DNA from: an uncultured Acetatifactor sp.
GTDB lineage: Bacteria > Bacillota > Clostridia > Lachnospirales > Lachnospiraceae
Reading direction: 5' to 3'
Assembly: GCA_947625675.1 (NCBI GenBank)
Contig: CANQPH010000017.1
Span: 1-54,524 of the forward strand
Length of the DNA stretch: 54,524 nucleotides
Shown here: positions 41,862 through 51,183 of the stretch, in pieces
How the letters are laid out: every line of letters starts with the position of its first letter
How positions within the stretch are numbered: the stretch's first letter is position 1
Translations under genes and position numbers: made by a program
The notes under the pieces: model-generated
Told to the model about the DNA's origin: nothing
The model's input: the letters and a program-made list of their open reading frames with translations, nothing else
Database searches by the model: none

Positions 41862-41898
41862 GGTTGGCGCCTCCTACATCCGGATCCTTTTATCTTGG

Positions 41899-41927
41899 AA
41901 AAAGCCCCGGGAAATATCCGAGGCTTT
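41899..41927 (-). terminator. Intrinsic terminator of the P-loop gene
   Basis: Minus strand: AAAGCCTCGG pairs imperfectly with CCGGGGCTTT across a short loop, and the stem runs into TTTTTCC. It separates the gene at 41955 from the HlyD-like gene. Confidence 0.75.
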
Positions 41928-41954
41928 GAAAACCACTTTCATTGCTTATGTAGA

Positions 41955-42374
41955 TTATAGGGAGATCAGGATATTTTTCTTCAATTCTTCCGGAATTTCA
42001 TGCTCGTCCAAAGAAACGCTGAGGATAAAGTCCACTTGGAATGCGGCGCTCATCTTCTCCAGCTTGGAAACGGTCGCAGTGATGTCCTTGTCCTCCAAAT
42101 TGGAGATCTTCAAAAAGCTGTCAAAATACATTTGCTGCAGGTCATGGTCCTGGGAAATGATTCCGCTGACGAAGCCCAGGAACTCATCGCTGTTCTCCAC
42201 CATGTAATCCGCCACATTGATCAGACGCACCCTGTTGTTCAGTTCGAACATGTGCTTGGTGCTCTTGTCAAGATAGACGATATTGCCCTCCACCGTCTTG
42301 ATCTCAGCGTTTACTTTATCCAATAACTGCTTCGTCTTGCCCTTTCCTTTTCTTCCTACAATTAATTGAACCAT
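41955..42374 (-). CDS. Small P-loop protein of unknown function
   Basis: A 139-residue protein with MVQLIVGRKGKGKTKQLLDK, a P-loop (GRKGKGKT), followed by IVYLDKSTKHMFELNNRVRL and a helical C-terminus. Relatives are sometimes labelled twitching motility/PilT, but the length excludes a true PilT. It is probably a single-gene transcript: a good promoter (42415-42443) and an own terminator (41899). ATG 42374 follows TAGGAGGG; the in-frame TTG six bases upstream is less likely. Confidence 0.8.
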   Translation of the reverse strand: MVQLIVGRKGKGKTKQLLDKVNAEIKTVEGNIVYLDKSTKHMFELNNRVRLINVADYMVENSDEFLGFVSGIISQDHDLQQMYFDSFLKISNLEDKDITATVSKLEKMSAAFQVDFILSVSLDEHEIPEELKKNILISL

Positions 42375-42414
42375 TGGCAAACCCTCCTAAAGTAATTTTT
42401 AGTAGCCTATTAAC

Positions 42415-42443
42415 ATTATAGTGTATTTGAAGTGAAAAAACAA
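42415..42443 (-). promoter_or_regulatory. Promoter of the P-loop gene
   Basis: Minus strand: TTGTTT (42443-42438), 17-base spacer, perfect TATAAT (42420-42415). Confidence 0.7.
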
Positions 42444-42446
42444 CCT

Positions 42447-43433
42447 CTAATTCTTTATTTCGTCCAACAAATCGATCATCTCGTTATAAAGCGAATCCGT
42501 GGAGGAAGACCGCAGGATCACGGAAATATACGGATTCCCCACGGTGTCCCTGGACAACAGCATCAGGCAATGCCCCGCCGCATTGGTGGTCCCCGTCTTG
42601 CCGCCGATCACGGTGACCTGGTCCGGCGCCTGGTAATCCCCCTGCAGGAATTTGTTCGTCGAGGAAAAAGTGCGTTCAATACTGCTCCCGGAGGCATCGT
42701 GGTAAGTGGTCTGATAGCTGCTCATATGGATGATTTCCTGGATTTGGTCATACTTTACGGCCGCATTCAGGATCAGGTAGAGATCGTAAGCCGTGGTATA
42801 ATGACCTTCCTCCGTCAGGCCGTGGGGATTCAAAAAATGCGTGTTGGTGGCGCCCATGGCCTGAGCCTCGTCATTCATCAGGTTCACGAATTCCTCCACG
42901 CTGCCCGCCACGTTTTCCGCAATCATCATGGCCACGTCGTTGGCGGAATATAACAGCAGGATATGCAGAGCCTGGTTCAGGGTCATGGTATCCCCCACCT
43001 TCAGCGGCAGAAGCTGCGCTCCCTTTTCCGTGATGTTCACCGCATTGGTGGCCGTCAGGACCTGATCCATGGAACCGTATTTCAAGGCAACGTAAGCGGT
43101 CATGATCTTGGTGAGGCTGGCCGGATTCATCCGCTCATGGGCATTTTTGGCATACAGAACTTCATGATGCGCCACATCGCAGAGTATGGCCGCACCCGCC
43201 TCGGACATGTCCACCTGCTCGTCATTCGTGACATCGCCCGCAACTATGCATAGATTGGCCGCAAAGCTTTCCGCCGTTCCTGGCTTTTGCCTGGAGATCA
43301 CGTTGAAGCCGCTGATATCCGAATCTGAATGATAAGGAATCGCATAGGACATGCCGCCGCAGGAACATAAGCCCAACGTCAGGGAAAGGCTTAGAGCCGC
43401 AGCGACAATTTTCTTCTTACTTGTACATCTCAC
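42447..43433 (-). CDS. D-alanyl-D-alanine carboxypeptidase (lipoprotein form)
   Basis: A 328-residue serine DD-peptidase of the DacA/DacF group, trimming the fifth residue of peptidoglycan stem peptides. Active-site triads are complete: SLTK (in [16 protein letters not shown]), SAND (in [12 protein letters not shown]) and KTG (in [15 protein letters not shown]). The signal peptide ends in LGLCSCGG, giving a lipobox and so a lipid anchor, where many relatives use a C-terminal amphipathic helix; here the C-terminus is short and lacks it. The start overlaps mgsA by 17 bases. Confidence 0.92.
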   Translation of the reverse strand: MRCTSKKKIVAAALSLSLTLGLCSCGGMSYAIPYHSDSDISGFNVISRQKPGTAESFAANLCIVAGDVTNDEQVDMSEAGAAILCDVAHHEVLYAKNAHERMNPASLTKIMTAYVALKYGSMDQVLTATNAVNITEKGAQLLPLKVGDTMTLNQALHILLLYSANDVAMMIAENVAGSVEEFVNLMNDEAQAMGATNTHFLNPHGLTEEGHYTTAYDLYLILNAAVKYDQIQEIIHMSSYQTTYHDASGSSIERTFSSTNKFLQGDYQAPDQVTVIGGKTGTTNAAGHCLMLLSRDTVGNPYISVILRSSSTDSLYNEMIDLLDEIKN

Positions 43434-43812
43434 GCCACTCTAAATCTCCTCTATCCAAGGACTTGATCAACAGTTCTGCACTGGCCAGATTGGTAGCCAG
43501 CGGAATATTGTGCACGTCGCACAGTCTGATCACGTTATTGACATCCGGCTCATGGGACTTCGGCGTCAAAGGATCCCGAAGGAAGATCACAAGATCGATT
43601 TGATTGTGCTCGATCTGGGCCCCGATCTGCTGCTCTCCGCCCAGATGACCGGCCAGATATTTGTGAATATTCAGATTCGTCACCTCTTCCACCAGCCTTC
43701 CGGTGGTTCCGGTGGCATACAATTCATTCTTGCTCAGGATCCCCCGATAAGCAATACAAAAATTCTGCATCAGTTTTTTCTTCGCATCATGTGCTATCAG
43801 CGCAATATTCAT
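43417..43812 (-). CDS. mgsA: Methylglyoxal synthase
   Basis: A 131-residue enzyme converting dihydroxyacetone phosphate to methylglyoxal and phosphate, a bypass that relieves phosphate starvation or sugar-phosphate stress. Seen: [29 protein letters not shown], the phosphate-binding [13 protein letters not shown] and [17 protein letters not shown] with catalytic Asp. Complete. Lying between rodA and the DD-carboxypeptidase and overlapping the latter, it belongs to the envelope operon. Confidence 0.95.
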   Translation of the reverse strand: MNIALIAHDAKKKLMQNFCIAYRGILSKNELYATGTTGRLVEEVTNLNIHKYLAGHLGGEQQIGAQIEHNQIDLVIFLRDPLTPKSHEPDVNNVIRLCDVHNIPLATNLASAELLIKSLDRGDLEWREMYK

Positions 43813-43881
43813 GCCATACCCTCTCTCTTTCTGTTGTTGTCAATTCTGTCATTATTCTTTGAGATAACACTATTCCGTTGC

Positions 43882-45015
43882 CTACGCCGCAACCGGCTGC
43901 CTTCCTGCCTGCAGCCTCACGTTTAGGACGAACCCCATGCCGATGTACAGGCTCATAAGAGACGTCAAGCCGTAACTCACGAAGGGAAGGGGCAGTCCCG
44001 TGTTGGGAAGCAGGAAAGTAGCCACTCCGATATTGACAAACCCTTGAAAACCTACCAGTCCCCCCATGCCCGCCGCTATGATGGTTCCCGCCAGATCCTT
44101 GGACTTTCTGGCAACGGACATACACTCCAAAGCAATTCCCATGAGAAGCACGACCACGGCCACGCTCCCCTTGAAGCCAAATTCCTCTCCGATCACCGCA
44201 AAGATGAAGTCCGTCTGGGATTCCGACAGGAAATTCCCGTTTTTTACGGAAGTGACCTCGTTATTGCGGTATCCCTTTCCGTCCAGCTGTCCGGAGGCGA
44301 TGGCCGTCACGGAATTCAGCTGTTGATAAGCCTCGTCGTCCGCATACTGATCCGGATCCCGGAAGGCCAGGATGCGGTTCAGCTGATAATCCTTCAAATG
44401 AGTGTTTACAAAATTCTCATCCGGCGACAGGGCCAGGGCGATCACTACCACCACGGCGGGAATCGCCACCGCCAGCACACCGGCCACGAGCTTATAGCTG
44501 ATACCACCGGCGAACATGATGATGCAGAACAGAACGATCACCATGATGCTGGTGGAGAGATCCGGCTGCTCCCAGATGGCGTACCACGGCACGCCCACCA
44601 GAACGATGCAGGCTATCACCATGGGAAAGGTATTTAACTTCTCCTTATATTTCATAATAAACTGTGCGAAGAATAAAATCAACAAAATTTTTGCAGTTTC
44701 TGAAGGTTGAAAGCGAAAATTTCCGATTTCCACCCATCTCTGGGCAATTCCCCGGCTGTCTCCCAGGCTTGTGAAGACCAACGCCAGCAATCCCAGGTTC
44801 CCCAAATACATCAGCCAATACAATTTTAAGAGATAAGAATAATCAAAAAAGCTGATAAACACCATAACGACCGTCCCCGCCGCCACCCCCAGAAGCTGTC
44901 TGCTCTGGAGGGATGGTTCCGCACTGCCGATGGCGAAGCAGCCGATGGCGGATAGTGCCAGGATCATAAAAATCAGCTTAAAATCATAATTCTTAATTTT
45001 ATAACGCTTTAACAT
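43882..45015 (-). CDS. rodA: Rod-shape SEDS glycosyltransferase RodA
   Basis: A 377-residue SEDS-family peptidoglycan polymerase that works with the class B PBP of the elongation complex. About ten spans; conserved signatures FQPSETAKILLILF, WEQPDLSTSIMVI and the C-terminal PNTGLPLPFVSYGLTSLMS. Its place in one run with mreBCD, PBP2 and minCDE supports RodA over FtsW. Complete. AGGAAATT precedes ATG 45015. Confidence 0.92.
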   Translation of the reverse strand: MLKRYKIKNYDFKLIFMILALSAIGCFAIGSAEPSLQSRQLLGVAAGTVVMVFISFFDYSYLLKLYWLMYLGNLGLLALVFTSLGDSRGIAQRWVEIGNFRFQPSETAKILLILFFAQFIMKYKEKLNTFPMVIACIVLVGVPWYAIWEQPDLSTSIMVIVLFCIIMFAGGISYKLVAGVLAVAIPAVVVVIALALSPDENFVNTHLKDYQLNRILAFRDPDQYADDEAYQQLNSVTAIASGQLDGKGYRNNEVTSVKNGNFLSESQTDFIFAVIGEEFGFKGSVAVVVLLMGIALECMSVARKSKDLAGTIIAAGMGGLVGFQGFVNIGVATFLLPNTGLPLPFVSYGLTSLMSLYIGMGFVLNVRLQAGRQPVAA

Positions 45016-45054
45016 AATTTCCTTTCATCCGAAAGCCTTTGGAAAACTCCCGTA

Positions 45055-45309
45055 TTACTTATGTAAATCGAGGATGGGGATGTTGGCGTAAAGCACCGGC
45101 GTCCTGCCCCTGGCTCCTTTTTTCGCATTAATTTGTATTTCCATATTGGCGAAATCTATCTTCATGTATTTGGATATCACCTTGGCGATATCCACTTTGA
45201 TCAGCTCCATCATCTCGGGAGAACAGTTCACCCTGTCCGAAATCAGGAGGATCTTCAGCCTGTCCCTGGCTACGTCCCGGGAACTTTTTCTGCGGAAAAA
45301 ACGTCTCAT
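45055..45309 (-). CDS. minE: Cell division topological specificity factor MinE
   Basis: An 84-residue MinE: RDVARDRLKILLISDRVNCS (MinD-activating helix region) then PEMMELIKVDIAKVISKYMK and a beta strand with MEIQINAKK. It stimulates MinD ATPase and drives pole-to-pole oscillation, confining MinC to the poles. The presence of minE rather than only divIVA defines the Min type here. It lies 14 bases after minD. Confidence 0.94.
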   Translation of the reverse strand: MRRFFRRKSSRDVARDRLKILLISDRVNCSPEMMELIKVDIAKVISKYMKIDFANMEIQINAKKGARGRTPVLYANIPILDLHK

Positions 45310-45323
45310 CTCTGCGCACCTCC

Positions 45324-46121
45324 CTATACCTTGTGGAATATGCCCGTCACCCTGGTCCAGAAGGATATCCCTCTCTCAAAATTCAGGAAAGGCTGTTCCT
45401 CTCCCGTCACTCTTCTGACCACGTTGGCGTAAGCTTTCCCGGCCGGGCTGTCGCTGCCGACCAAGGGTTCTCCCTGATTGGTGGCTATGACCACGTTTTC
45501 ATCATCCGGGACGATTCCGATCAAAGGAATCGCCAGGATGTCCACGACGTCCGAGGCGGACATCATGTCCCCCCGTTTGACCATATCCATCCGAAGACGG
45601 TTGATGATCAGATCCATCTGTTTGAAGCCGTTGGCTTCCAGCAGGCCGATGATGCGGTCCGCATCCCGGATGGCCGAAACCTCCGGGGTTGTCACCACCA
45701 GAGCCCGGTCCGCCCCGGCGATGGCGTTCTGAAATCCCTGCTCGATTCCCGCAGGGCAATCCAGGATCACGTAATCGAACTGTTCCTTCAAATGTTCGAT
45801 GACCTTGATCATCTGTCCCGGAGAAACCGCCGACTTGTCCCTGGTCTGGGCCGACGGCATCAAATACAGGCTGGGATTGCGCTTGTCCCGGATCAGCGCC
45901 TGTTTCACCCGGCAGCTGCCTTCCACCACGTCCACCAGATTGTAGACGATCCGATTTTCCAATCCCATGACCACGTCCAGGTTGCGCAGACCGATATCCG
46001 TATCGATCAGACAAACCTTTTTCCCCAGCTTTGCAAGACCTGTTCCTACGTTTGCGGTGGTGGTGGTCTTCCCAACACCGCCTTTCCCTGACGTGACGAC
46101 AATTACTTCGGAATTGCTCAT
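45324..46121 (-). CDS. minD: Septum site-determining ATPase MinD
   Basis: A 265-residue MinD. Seen: deviant Walker A SGKGGVGKTTTTANVGTGLA, DTDIGLRNLDVVMGLENR, VILDCPAGIEQGF and VTTPEVSAIRDADRIIGLLE. The C-terminus FWTRVTGIFHKV can form the amphipathic membrane-targeting helix. The ATG at 46121 has GGAGG five bases upstream and is preferred over 46139. It lies between minC and minE. Confidence 0.95.
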   Translation of the reverse strand: MSNSEVIVVTSGKGGVGKTTTTANVGTGLAKLGKKVCLIDTDIGLRNLDVVMGLENRIVYNLVDVVEGSCRVKQALIRDKRNPSLYLMPSAQTRDKSAVSPGQMIKVIEHLKEQFDYVILDCPAGIEQGFQNAIAGADRALVVTTPEVSAIRDADRIIGLLEANGFKQMDLIINRLRMDMVKRGDMMSASDVVDILAIPLIGIVPDDENVVIATNQGEPLVGSDSPAGKAYANVVRRVTGEEQPFLNFERGISFWTRVTGIFHKV

Positions 46122-46179
46122 TTCATCCTCCATTTCCACCGTTTGCGGTTCCTTTTAATCGTCGTCTGCCGGATCTTCG

Positions 46180-46854
46180 TCAGAATTCATCCAGCAATTC
46201 TTTGGTGAGCGTTTCAAACACGATTCTTTTGTTTTTCACGTAGGCAATCTCCGGCTGTATTTTACTTTTCAAGATTCCTTTTCTTCGCCCCCTGGTCCTG
46301 GTCTGATATTTGAAATCGCCGATGCACAATGACTCCGGCTCCATTTCAAGCGCCACGACGTAATGCTCCTTTTTGCCGTTTCCTCCGGCATAAGCGCTGC
46401 CGTATAGACCGCCCAGGATGATGATGTTCCTGGAGGAGACCACGCTGCAGCCGGGGAACACGTCCCCCAGGATGATCACGCTGCTCTCCGTCTCCAACCG
46501 GTCATGGTTCTTCAGGCTTCCCCGATAGAATTGACCATCCTGATCTCCCTGAAGCCTTTTTTCCATCTGTCTGAGCGCTTTGACAAAAAGTTTGTCCGTC
46601 TTCTCATCTCTTCCCACAATGCAAAGCACCTTCACATCACAGCAGGAATGGATGGTGTTCAGAATCTGCACTTCCTCCCGGGAACTGAGTTCCCTGCCCT
46701 CCAGAGAAACGGCCATGCTGACATCGCCGAAAAACGCTCTGGATTGGGTGAATTTATATTCCACCTCCCTGAGAATCTCTTCAAAGGACGCTTCTTCGTC
46801 CATTCTGATCACGATACCGTGAGGATAGCTTTTTAAAACCACCATTTCCTTCAT
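46180..46854 (-). CDS. minC: Septum site-determining protein MinC
   Basis: A 224-residue FtsZ assembly inhibitor. The N-terminal domain (to about residue 100) is followed by the beta-helical C-terminal domain with SSVIILGDVFPGCSVVSSRN and IIILGGLYGSAYAGGNGKKE. The start is uncertain between ATG 46854 (GGTGGAG upstream) and GTG 46863. It lies directly behind the PBP2 gene. Confidence 0.92.
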   Translation of the reverse strand: MKEMVVLKSYPHGIVIRMDEEASFEEILREVEYKFTQSRAFFGDVSMAVSLEGRELSSREEVQILNTIHSCCDVKVLCIVGRDEKTDKLFVKALRQMEKRLQGDQDGQFYRGSLKNHDRLETESSVIILGDVFPGCSVVSSRNIIILGGLYGSAYAGGNGKKEHYVVALEMEPESLCIGDFKYQTRTRGRRKGILKSKIQPEIAYVKNKRIVFETLTKELLDEF

Positions 46855-46871
46855 AAACTCCACCGCCTCGT

Positions 46872-49760
46872 TTAAAATTCATTGAGCGACACCCCTTCAT
46901 TGTCCTCATTGGCCGTGCCGGTAATGAGGTCTTCTTCCTCTGCCAGTCCATAATAATACTTTATGACATCTTTGGTAACTTTCGCCGCATAGTCCGAGGA
47001 ATAGCCGAAAGGAATCCGGGTGGCAAAAGCCAGCTCCGGCGCTTCATAAGGCGCATACCCTACAAACAGGGCGTGGTTGGAACGGGTTTTGATCTGCTCC
47101 GCCGTGCCGGTTTTGCCCGCCACGCTGACGGCCAGATCCTCGAAATATTTCTTTCCCTGCACCACCTTTCTCATGCCGGTGTGGATGGCGTCCCAATATT
47201 CCTGGGGCAGTTCTATGACGTTGCGGATCTCCGGCTGATAATCCGCCAAAAGATTGCCGGAACAATCCACCACCTTGTCCAACAGAGTCAGGTCGTAACA
47301 GGTTCCTCCGTTGGCCACTGCGGACACGTACCTGGCCAGCCCCACCGTGGTGTATCCGTTGGAGCCCTGACCGATGGCGGAACGCACCGCATCCTTGGTG
47401 GTCACGTCAGGAGCGGATTCCGCAATTTCCACGCCGGATTTCTCCGACAGGCCGTAAAGATCGATGTACTTTGCCAGAGTGTCGATACCGCTCTGGTCAT
47501 CATAAGCGCCGCCCATCGAAGCCAGCCGGTAGCCGACTTCAAAGAAAAAGTAATTGCAGGAATTCTGGATTCCTCCGACCACGTCCAGGGAACCGTGCCC
47601 TCTGGACCAGCAGCGGGGGGAAGGCGTGACGTTAGTGTAGGTGCCCACGCAGGTGATACGGTCCCGCAGGGTGATCACTCCCTCCATCAGTCCGGCCGTG
47701 GCGGAAATCATCTTGAAGGTGGAACCCGGCGCCGCCTTGTACTGAGTGGCATAATTCCACAGGGGACCGGATTTGTCCGCCAAAAGCTTGGCGTAATAAT
47801 CCGGATCCACGGAATTGGCCATTTTGTTGTTGTCATAGCCCGGATAGGTGACCATGGCCAGCACCTCTCCCGTGTTCACGTCCGTCACCACCACGGAACC
47901 GTTGCAGGGATCCAGGGCCAGCTGGGCAGGCGTGATGTCCAGGGACAGGATGCGGTTCATCATAAAGGTATAGGCGCTCATCCTGCCGAAATATAGGCTC
48001 TCTTCATCCTCCGGATCCATGGGGACGGCGTCCTGCTCGCACAGAAGCATGCAAATGTCTTTTCCATTGATCACGTCGTTCAAAAGCATATATTTGTAAA
48101 GCAGCTTTTGGAACTCCCTGTTGCCGTCGATGAGTTCGATCACGTAATCCACCAGGCGGCTGTAGGTCTCCGCAGAGTCCACGTAAAGATCTTCCATGTG
48201 CAGAAGATTCACGTCGATCCAGCGGGAATTGATGCAATAATTCAGATATTCCTTCAGGCCGATGGTTTCCCGTTCCGCCCAGGCGATGTAGGTGGAGTCT
48301 TTTTTGTCCAGCAGGTTCTGATCGATGACGTTGCCTTCGTTTAACAAGGCCACGATCCGGCTCTGATAGACCTGGTACTCTTCTTTCAGTTTATTGTAAG
48401 GAGTTCCGTTTTCCAAGAGCTCCGTCCTGAGCCAGTCGTAAGTCGCTTCTTTATACTCGAGATATTTGGCGTAGACCTCCTGCTCCTTTTCCCCGGCATC
48501 GGGAGCGCCGAAGTGATCCATGTCCAGGATGCCGTTGTTGATGGTCGCAAAGTACACGTCGTAAATGGGAATGGGGATGTCCTTGTTGGAGGAATTCTCC
48601 CCGGGCCTGTATTCTTTGATGTTTTTGACCTTTTCCGCCACGATACCAGCGATATGCTGCTCCAGGATATGGTAAACGGCGATTTGGAAGTCCGCATCTA
48701 TAGTGAGGTACACGTCGTCTCCGGCCGTCGGTTCCACCCGGTTCTTGATTTCCAGGGTCTTGCCCATGTTATCGGCCACCACCGTCTCGCTTCCCTTGCG
48801 GCCCTGCAGGACGCTTTCCATAGATTCCTCTATGCCGCCCTTGCCCACCACGTCATTGATGCCATACCTCTCCGGATCCCCTCCGGCCGCCGCTTCCGCC
48901 TCGTTCAGGGCCGTCAGGGCATCGGAGGAAATCTTGCCGGTATAGCCCAGGATGTGGGCGAAATACACGCTGTCCACGTATCTTCGGACCGTATCCTCTT
49001 CGATCGTCACGCCGGGCAGGCTGTCGGAATTCTCCATGATCACCGCCACCGTCTCGGGCGTGACGTCCTTGGCCACCATGACGCCCACGTATTTGCGGAA
49101 TTCCACCAGCCGCAAAGCATACCGCAGGGTGACGAGCTGGAGCAGTTCTTTTTTGCTGTATCCTTTGCCCACCACGAAATCGCTGTCGGAATCCCCTTCC
49201 ACCGCATAGTCTCCAATGCGGAAATCTTCTCCCAATTTCTGCATCATCTCTTCTGCGGAAATGGTCATTTCCTCCTCTGTCAGCTTGTCCGCGGAGGCAT
49301 AACCGAAGATATCCGCCAGGAAACGCAGCAGGGTTCTCCCTTCCACGGAATACTGAAAGTTTCCGTCCTCGTCCAGATAGATGTCAAAATCGGAAATGAC
49401 GGAGTCCCCGCTCCCTTCGATCAGTTTGATCAGACGATACAGGTTCTCGTTCATCAGGCGGCTTTTGGCGGTCCTGCTCAGGCCTGATTCATAGACGTCC
49501 TCGATTTTCACGGAATAGGCCAATTCACTGTAAGCCAGGACCTTACCGTTGCGGTCCAGGATCCTTCCCCTGGTGCTGGCGATGGTTCTGGTCTTTTCCG
49601 TTTTGAGAATATAGTTCTCCAGGTATTCTTCCCCGTGCACGATCTGCAGGTCGAAACACCGGTAGATCAGGAGCCCTCCGAGAAGAAGGAGCACCAGGGC
49701 CAGAACCGTGGCCCGGCTGGTCACTATGCTTTTCAGTCGCTCCACAAATATGTCAAACAA
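46872..49760 (-). CDS. mrdA: Class B penicillin-binding protein (PBP2/MrdA type), enlarged
   Basis: A 962-residue transpeptidase of the elongation machinery, well above the usual 600-750. N-terminal span (VLALVLLLLGGLLIYRCFDL), pedestal domain with TIASTRGRILDRNGKVLAYS, then the transpeptidase with GSTFK (near residue 680), SCNYF and GKTGTAEQ, all catalytic motifs intact. The extra length is mainly an insertion of about 240 residues (about 373-613) between the start of the catalytic domain (TIDADFQIAVYHILEQHI) and GSVVVTDVNTGEVLAMVTYP. The start is TTG 49760 with AGGAGGG, overlapping mreD by eight bases. Confidence 0.92.
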   Translation of the reverse strand: MFDIFVERLKSIVTSRATVLALVLLLLGGLLIYRCFDLQIVHGEEYLENYILKTEKTRTIASTRGRILDRNGKVLAYSELAYSVKIEDVYESGLSRTAKSRLMNENLYRLIKLIEGSGDSVISDFDIYLDEDGNFQYSVEGRTLLRFLADIFGYASADKLTEEEMTISAEEMMQKLGEDFRIGDYAVEGDSDSDFVVGKGYSKKELLQLVTLRYALRLVEFRKYVGVMVAKDVTPETVAVIMENSDSLPGVTIEEDTVRRYVDSVYFAHILGYTGKISSDALTALNEAEAAAGGDPERYGINDVVGKGGIEESMESVLQGRKGSETVVADNMGKTLEIKNRVEPTAGDDVYLTIDADFQIAVYHILEQHIAGIVAEKVKNIKEYRPGENSSNKDIPIPIYDVYFATINNGILDMDHFGAPDAGEKEQEVYAKYLEYKEATYDWLRTELLENGTPYNKLKEEYQVYQSRIVALLNEGNVIDQNLLDKKDSTYIAWAERETIGLKEYLNYCINSRWIDVNLLHMEDLYVDSAETYSRLVDYVIELIDGNREFQKLLYKYMLLNDVINGKDICMLLCEQDAVPMDPEDEESLYFGRMSAYTFMMNRILSLDITPAQLALDPCNGSVVVTDVNTGEVLAMVTYPGYDNNKMANSVDPDYYAKLLADKSGPLWNYATQYKAAPGSTFKMISATAGLMEGVITLRDRITCVGTYTNVTPSPRCWSRGHGSLDVVGGIQNSCNYFFFEVGYRLASMGGAYDDQSGIDTLAKYIDLYGLSEKSGVEIAESAPDVTTKDAVRSAIGQGSNGYTTVGLARYVSAVANGGTCYDLTLLDKVVDCSGNLLADYQPEIRNVIELPQEYWDAIHTGMRKVVQGKKYFEDLAVSVAGKTGTAEQIKTRSNHALFVGYAPYEAPELAFATRIPFGYSSDYAAKVTKDVIKYYYGLAEEEDLITGTANEDNEGVSLNEF

Positions 49761-50271
49761 AGATCTGAGCCCTCCTTTTTTCCCTGGCTTCCAGGATGCC
49801 GTTGATCCCGAGCACCAGGGGGTACAGCAGAAGCGTCACGATAATGGTGTAGATCGCTTCCGGCACGATGATGTTCAAAAGATAATAAGTGAAATCCAGC
49901 CTTCCCCGCAGCAGGAACAAAAGCACGTAACAGGTGACGCCGTAGGTCAGGTCGCTCAAGAGGATCAGGGCCATGGGAAGCTTGATGTCCTGGGGATAAA
50001 AAATCCCGCTGAATTTGCCGTTGACAAAGCCCACGTACATCAGCACCATGGCGTAAAAGCCCAGGATGTCCCCGTAAAACACATCGCACAGCAGGCCGCA
50101 GAAAAAGCCGATGAGAAGCCCTTCCCGCTCCCCCCTCATAAAACCGAAGGAGGATGTCAGTATGATCATGAGGTTGGGAATGATCCCGCCAAAATTCAGG
50201 CTCCGGAACACCGTGGTCTGCAAAAGGAAACAGAACAGGATGAGCAGGGCCGTCACTGTCTTTCTAAGCAT
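49753..50271 (-). CDS. mreD: Rod shape-determining protein MreD
   Basis: A 172-residue membrane protein with about five spans, characteristic of MreD: ALLILFCFLLQTTVFRSLNF at the start, GLLIGFFCGLLCDVFYGDIL in the middle. It bridges MreC to the rest of the elongation complex. Sequence conservation is low in the family, so the call rests on topology, length and position between mreC and PBP2. Confidence 0.9.
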   Translation of the reverse strand: MLRKTVTALLILFCFLLQTTVFRSLNFGGIIPNLMIILTSSFGFMRGEREGLLIGFFCGLLCDVFYGDILGFYAMVLMYVGFVNGKFSGIFYPQDIKLPMALILLSDLTYGVTCYVLLFLLRGRLDFTYYLLNIIVPEAIYTIIVTLLLYPLVLGINGILEAREKRRAQIFV

Positions 50272-50298
50272 GTCTCTCTCCCTTCGGATCCGAAACGG

Positions 50299-51183
50299 CT
50301 ACTCTTGAGCGTCCTCTTCCTCTATCTGAGTTTTCAGCTGAGTGAGGATCAGCACTTCCTCCATGTGTTCAAAATCCACCACAGGAGTGATATAACCTGA
50401 CTTGGTCAGGTTATTGGCGTCCAGATTGATGGTATCGATGTAACCGATCAGGATATCCGCCAGGAATTTATCGCTGATGCTGGAAGTCACCACTTTGTTG
50501 CCCGGCTCCACCCCGTCGTCTCCGTCCAGAAGCTGGCTGAACCGGATGACTCCGTTTTTCATGAGCTGCAGATCCCCGGAAACGATCAGGTTGTCGCCCT
50601 CCGGCATCACCGTGGCGCTCACGTTGGAATGATCGGAAATGATGGAGGTGACCTTCGCCCAGTTGGGGCCCACGGAGGTGACCCTTCCCACCAGGCCGCC
50701 GTCCGCCATCACGTTCATATCCACGGCGATTCCGTCCTCGTATCCTTTGTCCACGACGAAATTGGAATACCAGTTGCCGGAATCCCGGCTGATGATCCTG
50801 GCCCCCACGGAGGTGTACTGATTGTATTCCTCTTTTAGTTCCAAAAGATCTTCCAGACGATTCAGCTCGTAATAATTTTGCTGCAGAACCGTGTTTTCGC
50901 TGGTCAGCTCCGCCACCTGGTCCTTCAGCCTGGCGTTTTCCTCCAGCAAATCCCTGATCTGCTTCAGCTCGTCCGACCGTCTGGAAAGCCATTCCCCAGT
51001 CTTGCTGATCCCCTGCTGGAAAGGAACGATCACGTATCCTGCCGCAGAGTTCAGGGGAATGTTGAACAGGTCCGTGCCGAAGGTGAGCAGCATGGCCACG
51101 CAGCACAGCACCGTTAAAACAAAGAGAAGATATTTACTCGGTATCGTAAATTTCTCCCCTTTTTTCTTCACCACTGGGCTCAT
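50299..51183 (-). CDS. mreC: Rod shape-determining protein MreC
   Basis: A 294-residue bitopic protein: basic N-terminus, one span (YLLFVLTVLCCVAMLLTFGT), a coiled coil (residues about 70-110, RSDELKQIRDLLEENARLKD) and the beta-barrel domain with ARIISRDSGNWYSNFVVDKG and VMADGGLVGRVTSVGPN. It scaffolds PBP2 and RodA outside the membrane. The ATG overlaps the mreB stop (ATGA, 51180-51183). Confidence 0.94.
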   Translation of the reverse strand: MSPVVKKKGEKFTIPSKYLLFVLTVLCCVAMLLTFGTDLFNIPLNSAAGYVIVPFQQGISKTGEWLSRRSDELKQIRDLLEENARLKDQVAELTSENTVLQQNYYELNRLEDLLELKEEYNQYTSVGARIISRDSGNWYSNFVVDKGYEDGIAVDMNVMADGGLVGRVTSVGPNWAKVTSIISDHSNVSATVMPEGDNLIVSGDLQLMKNGVIRFSQLLDGDDGVEPGNKVVTSSISDKFLADILIGYIDTINLDANNLTKSGYITPVVDFEHMEEVLILTQLKTQIEEEDAQE

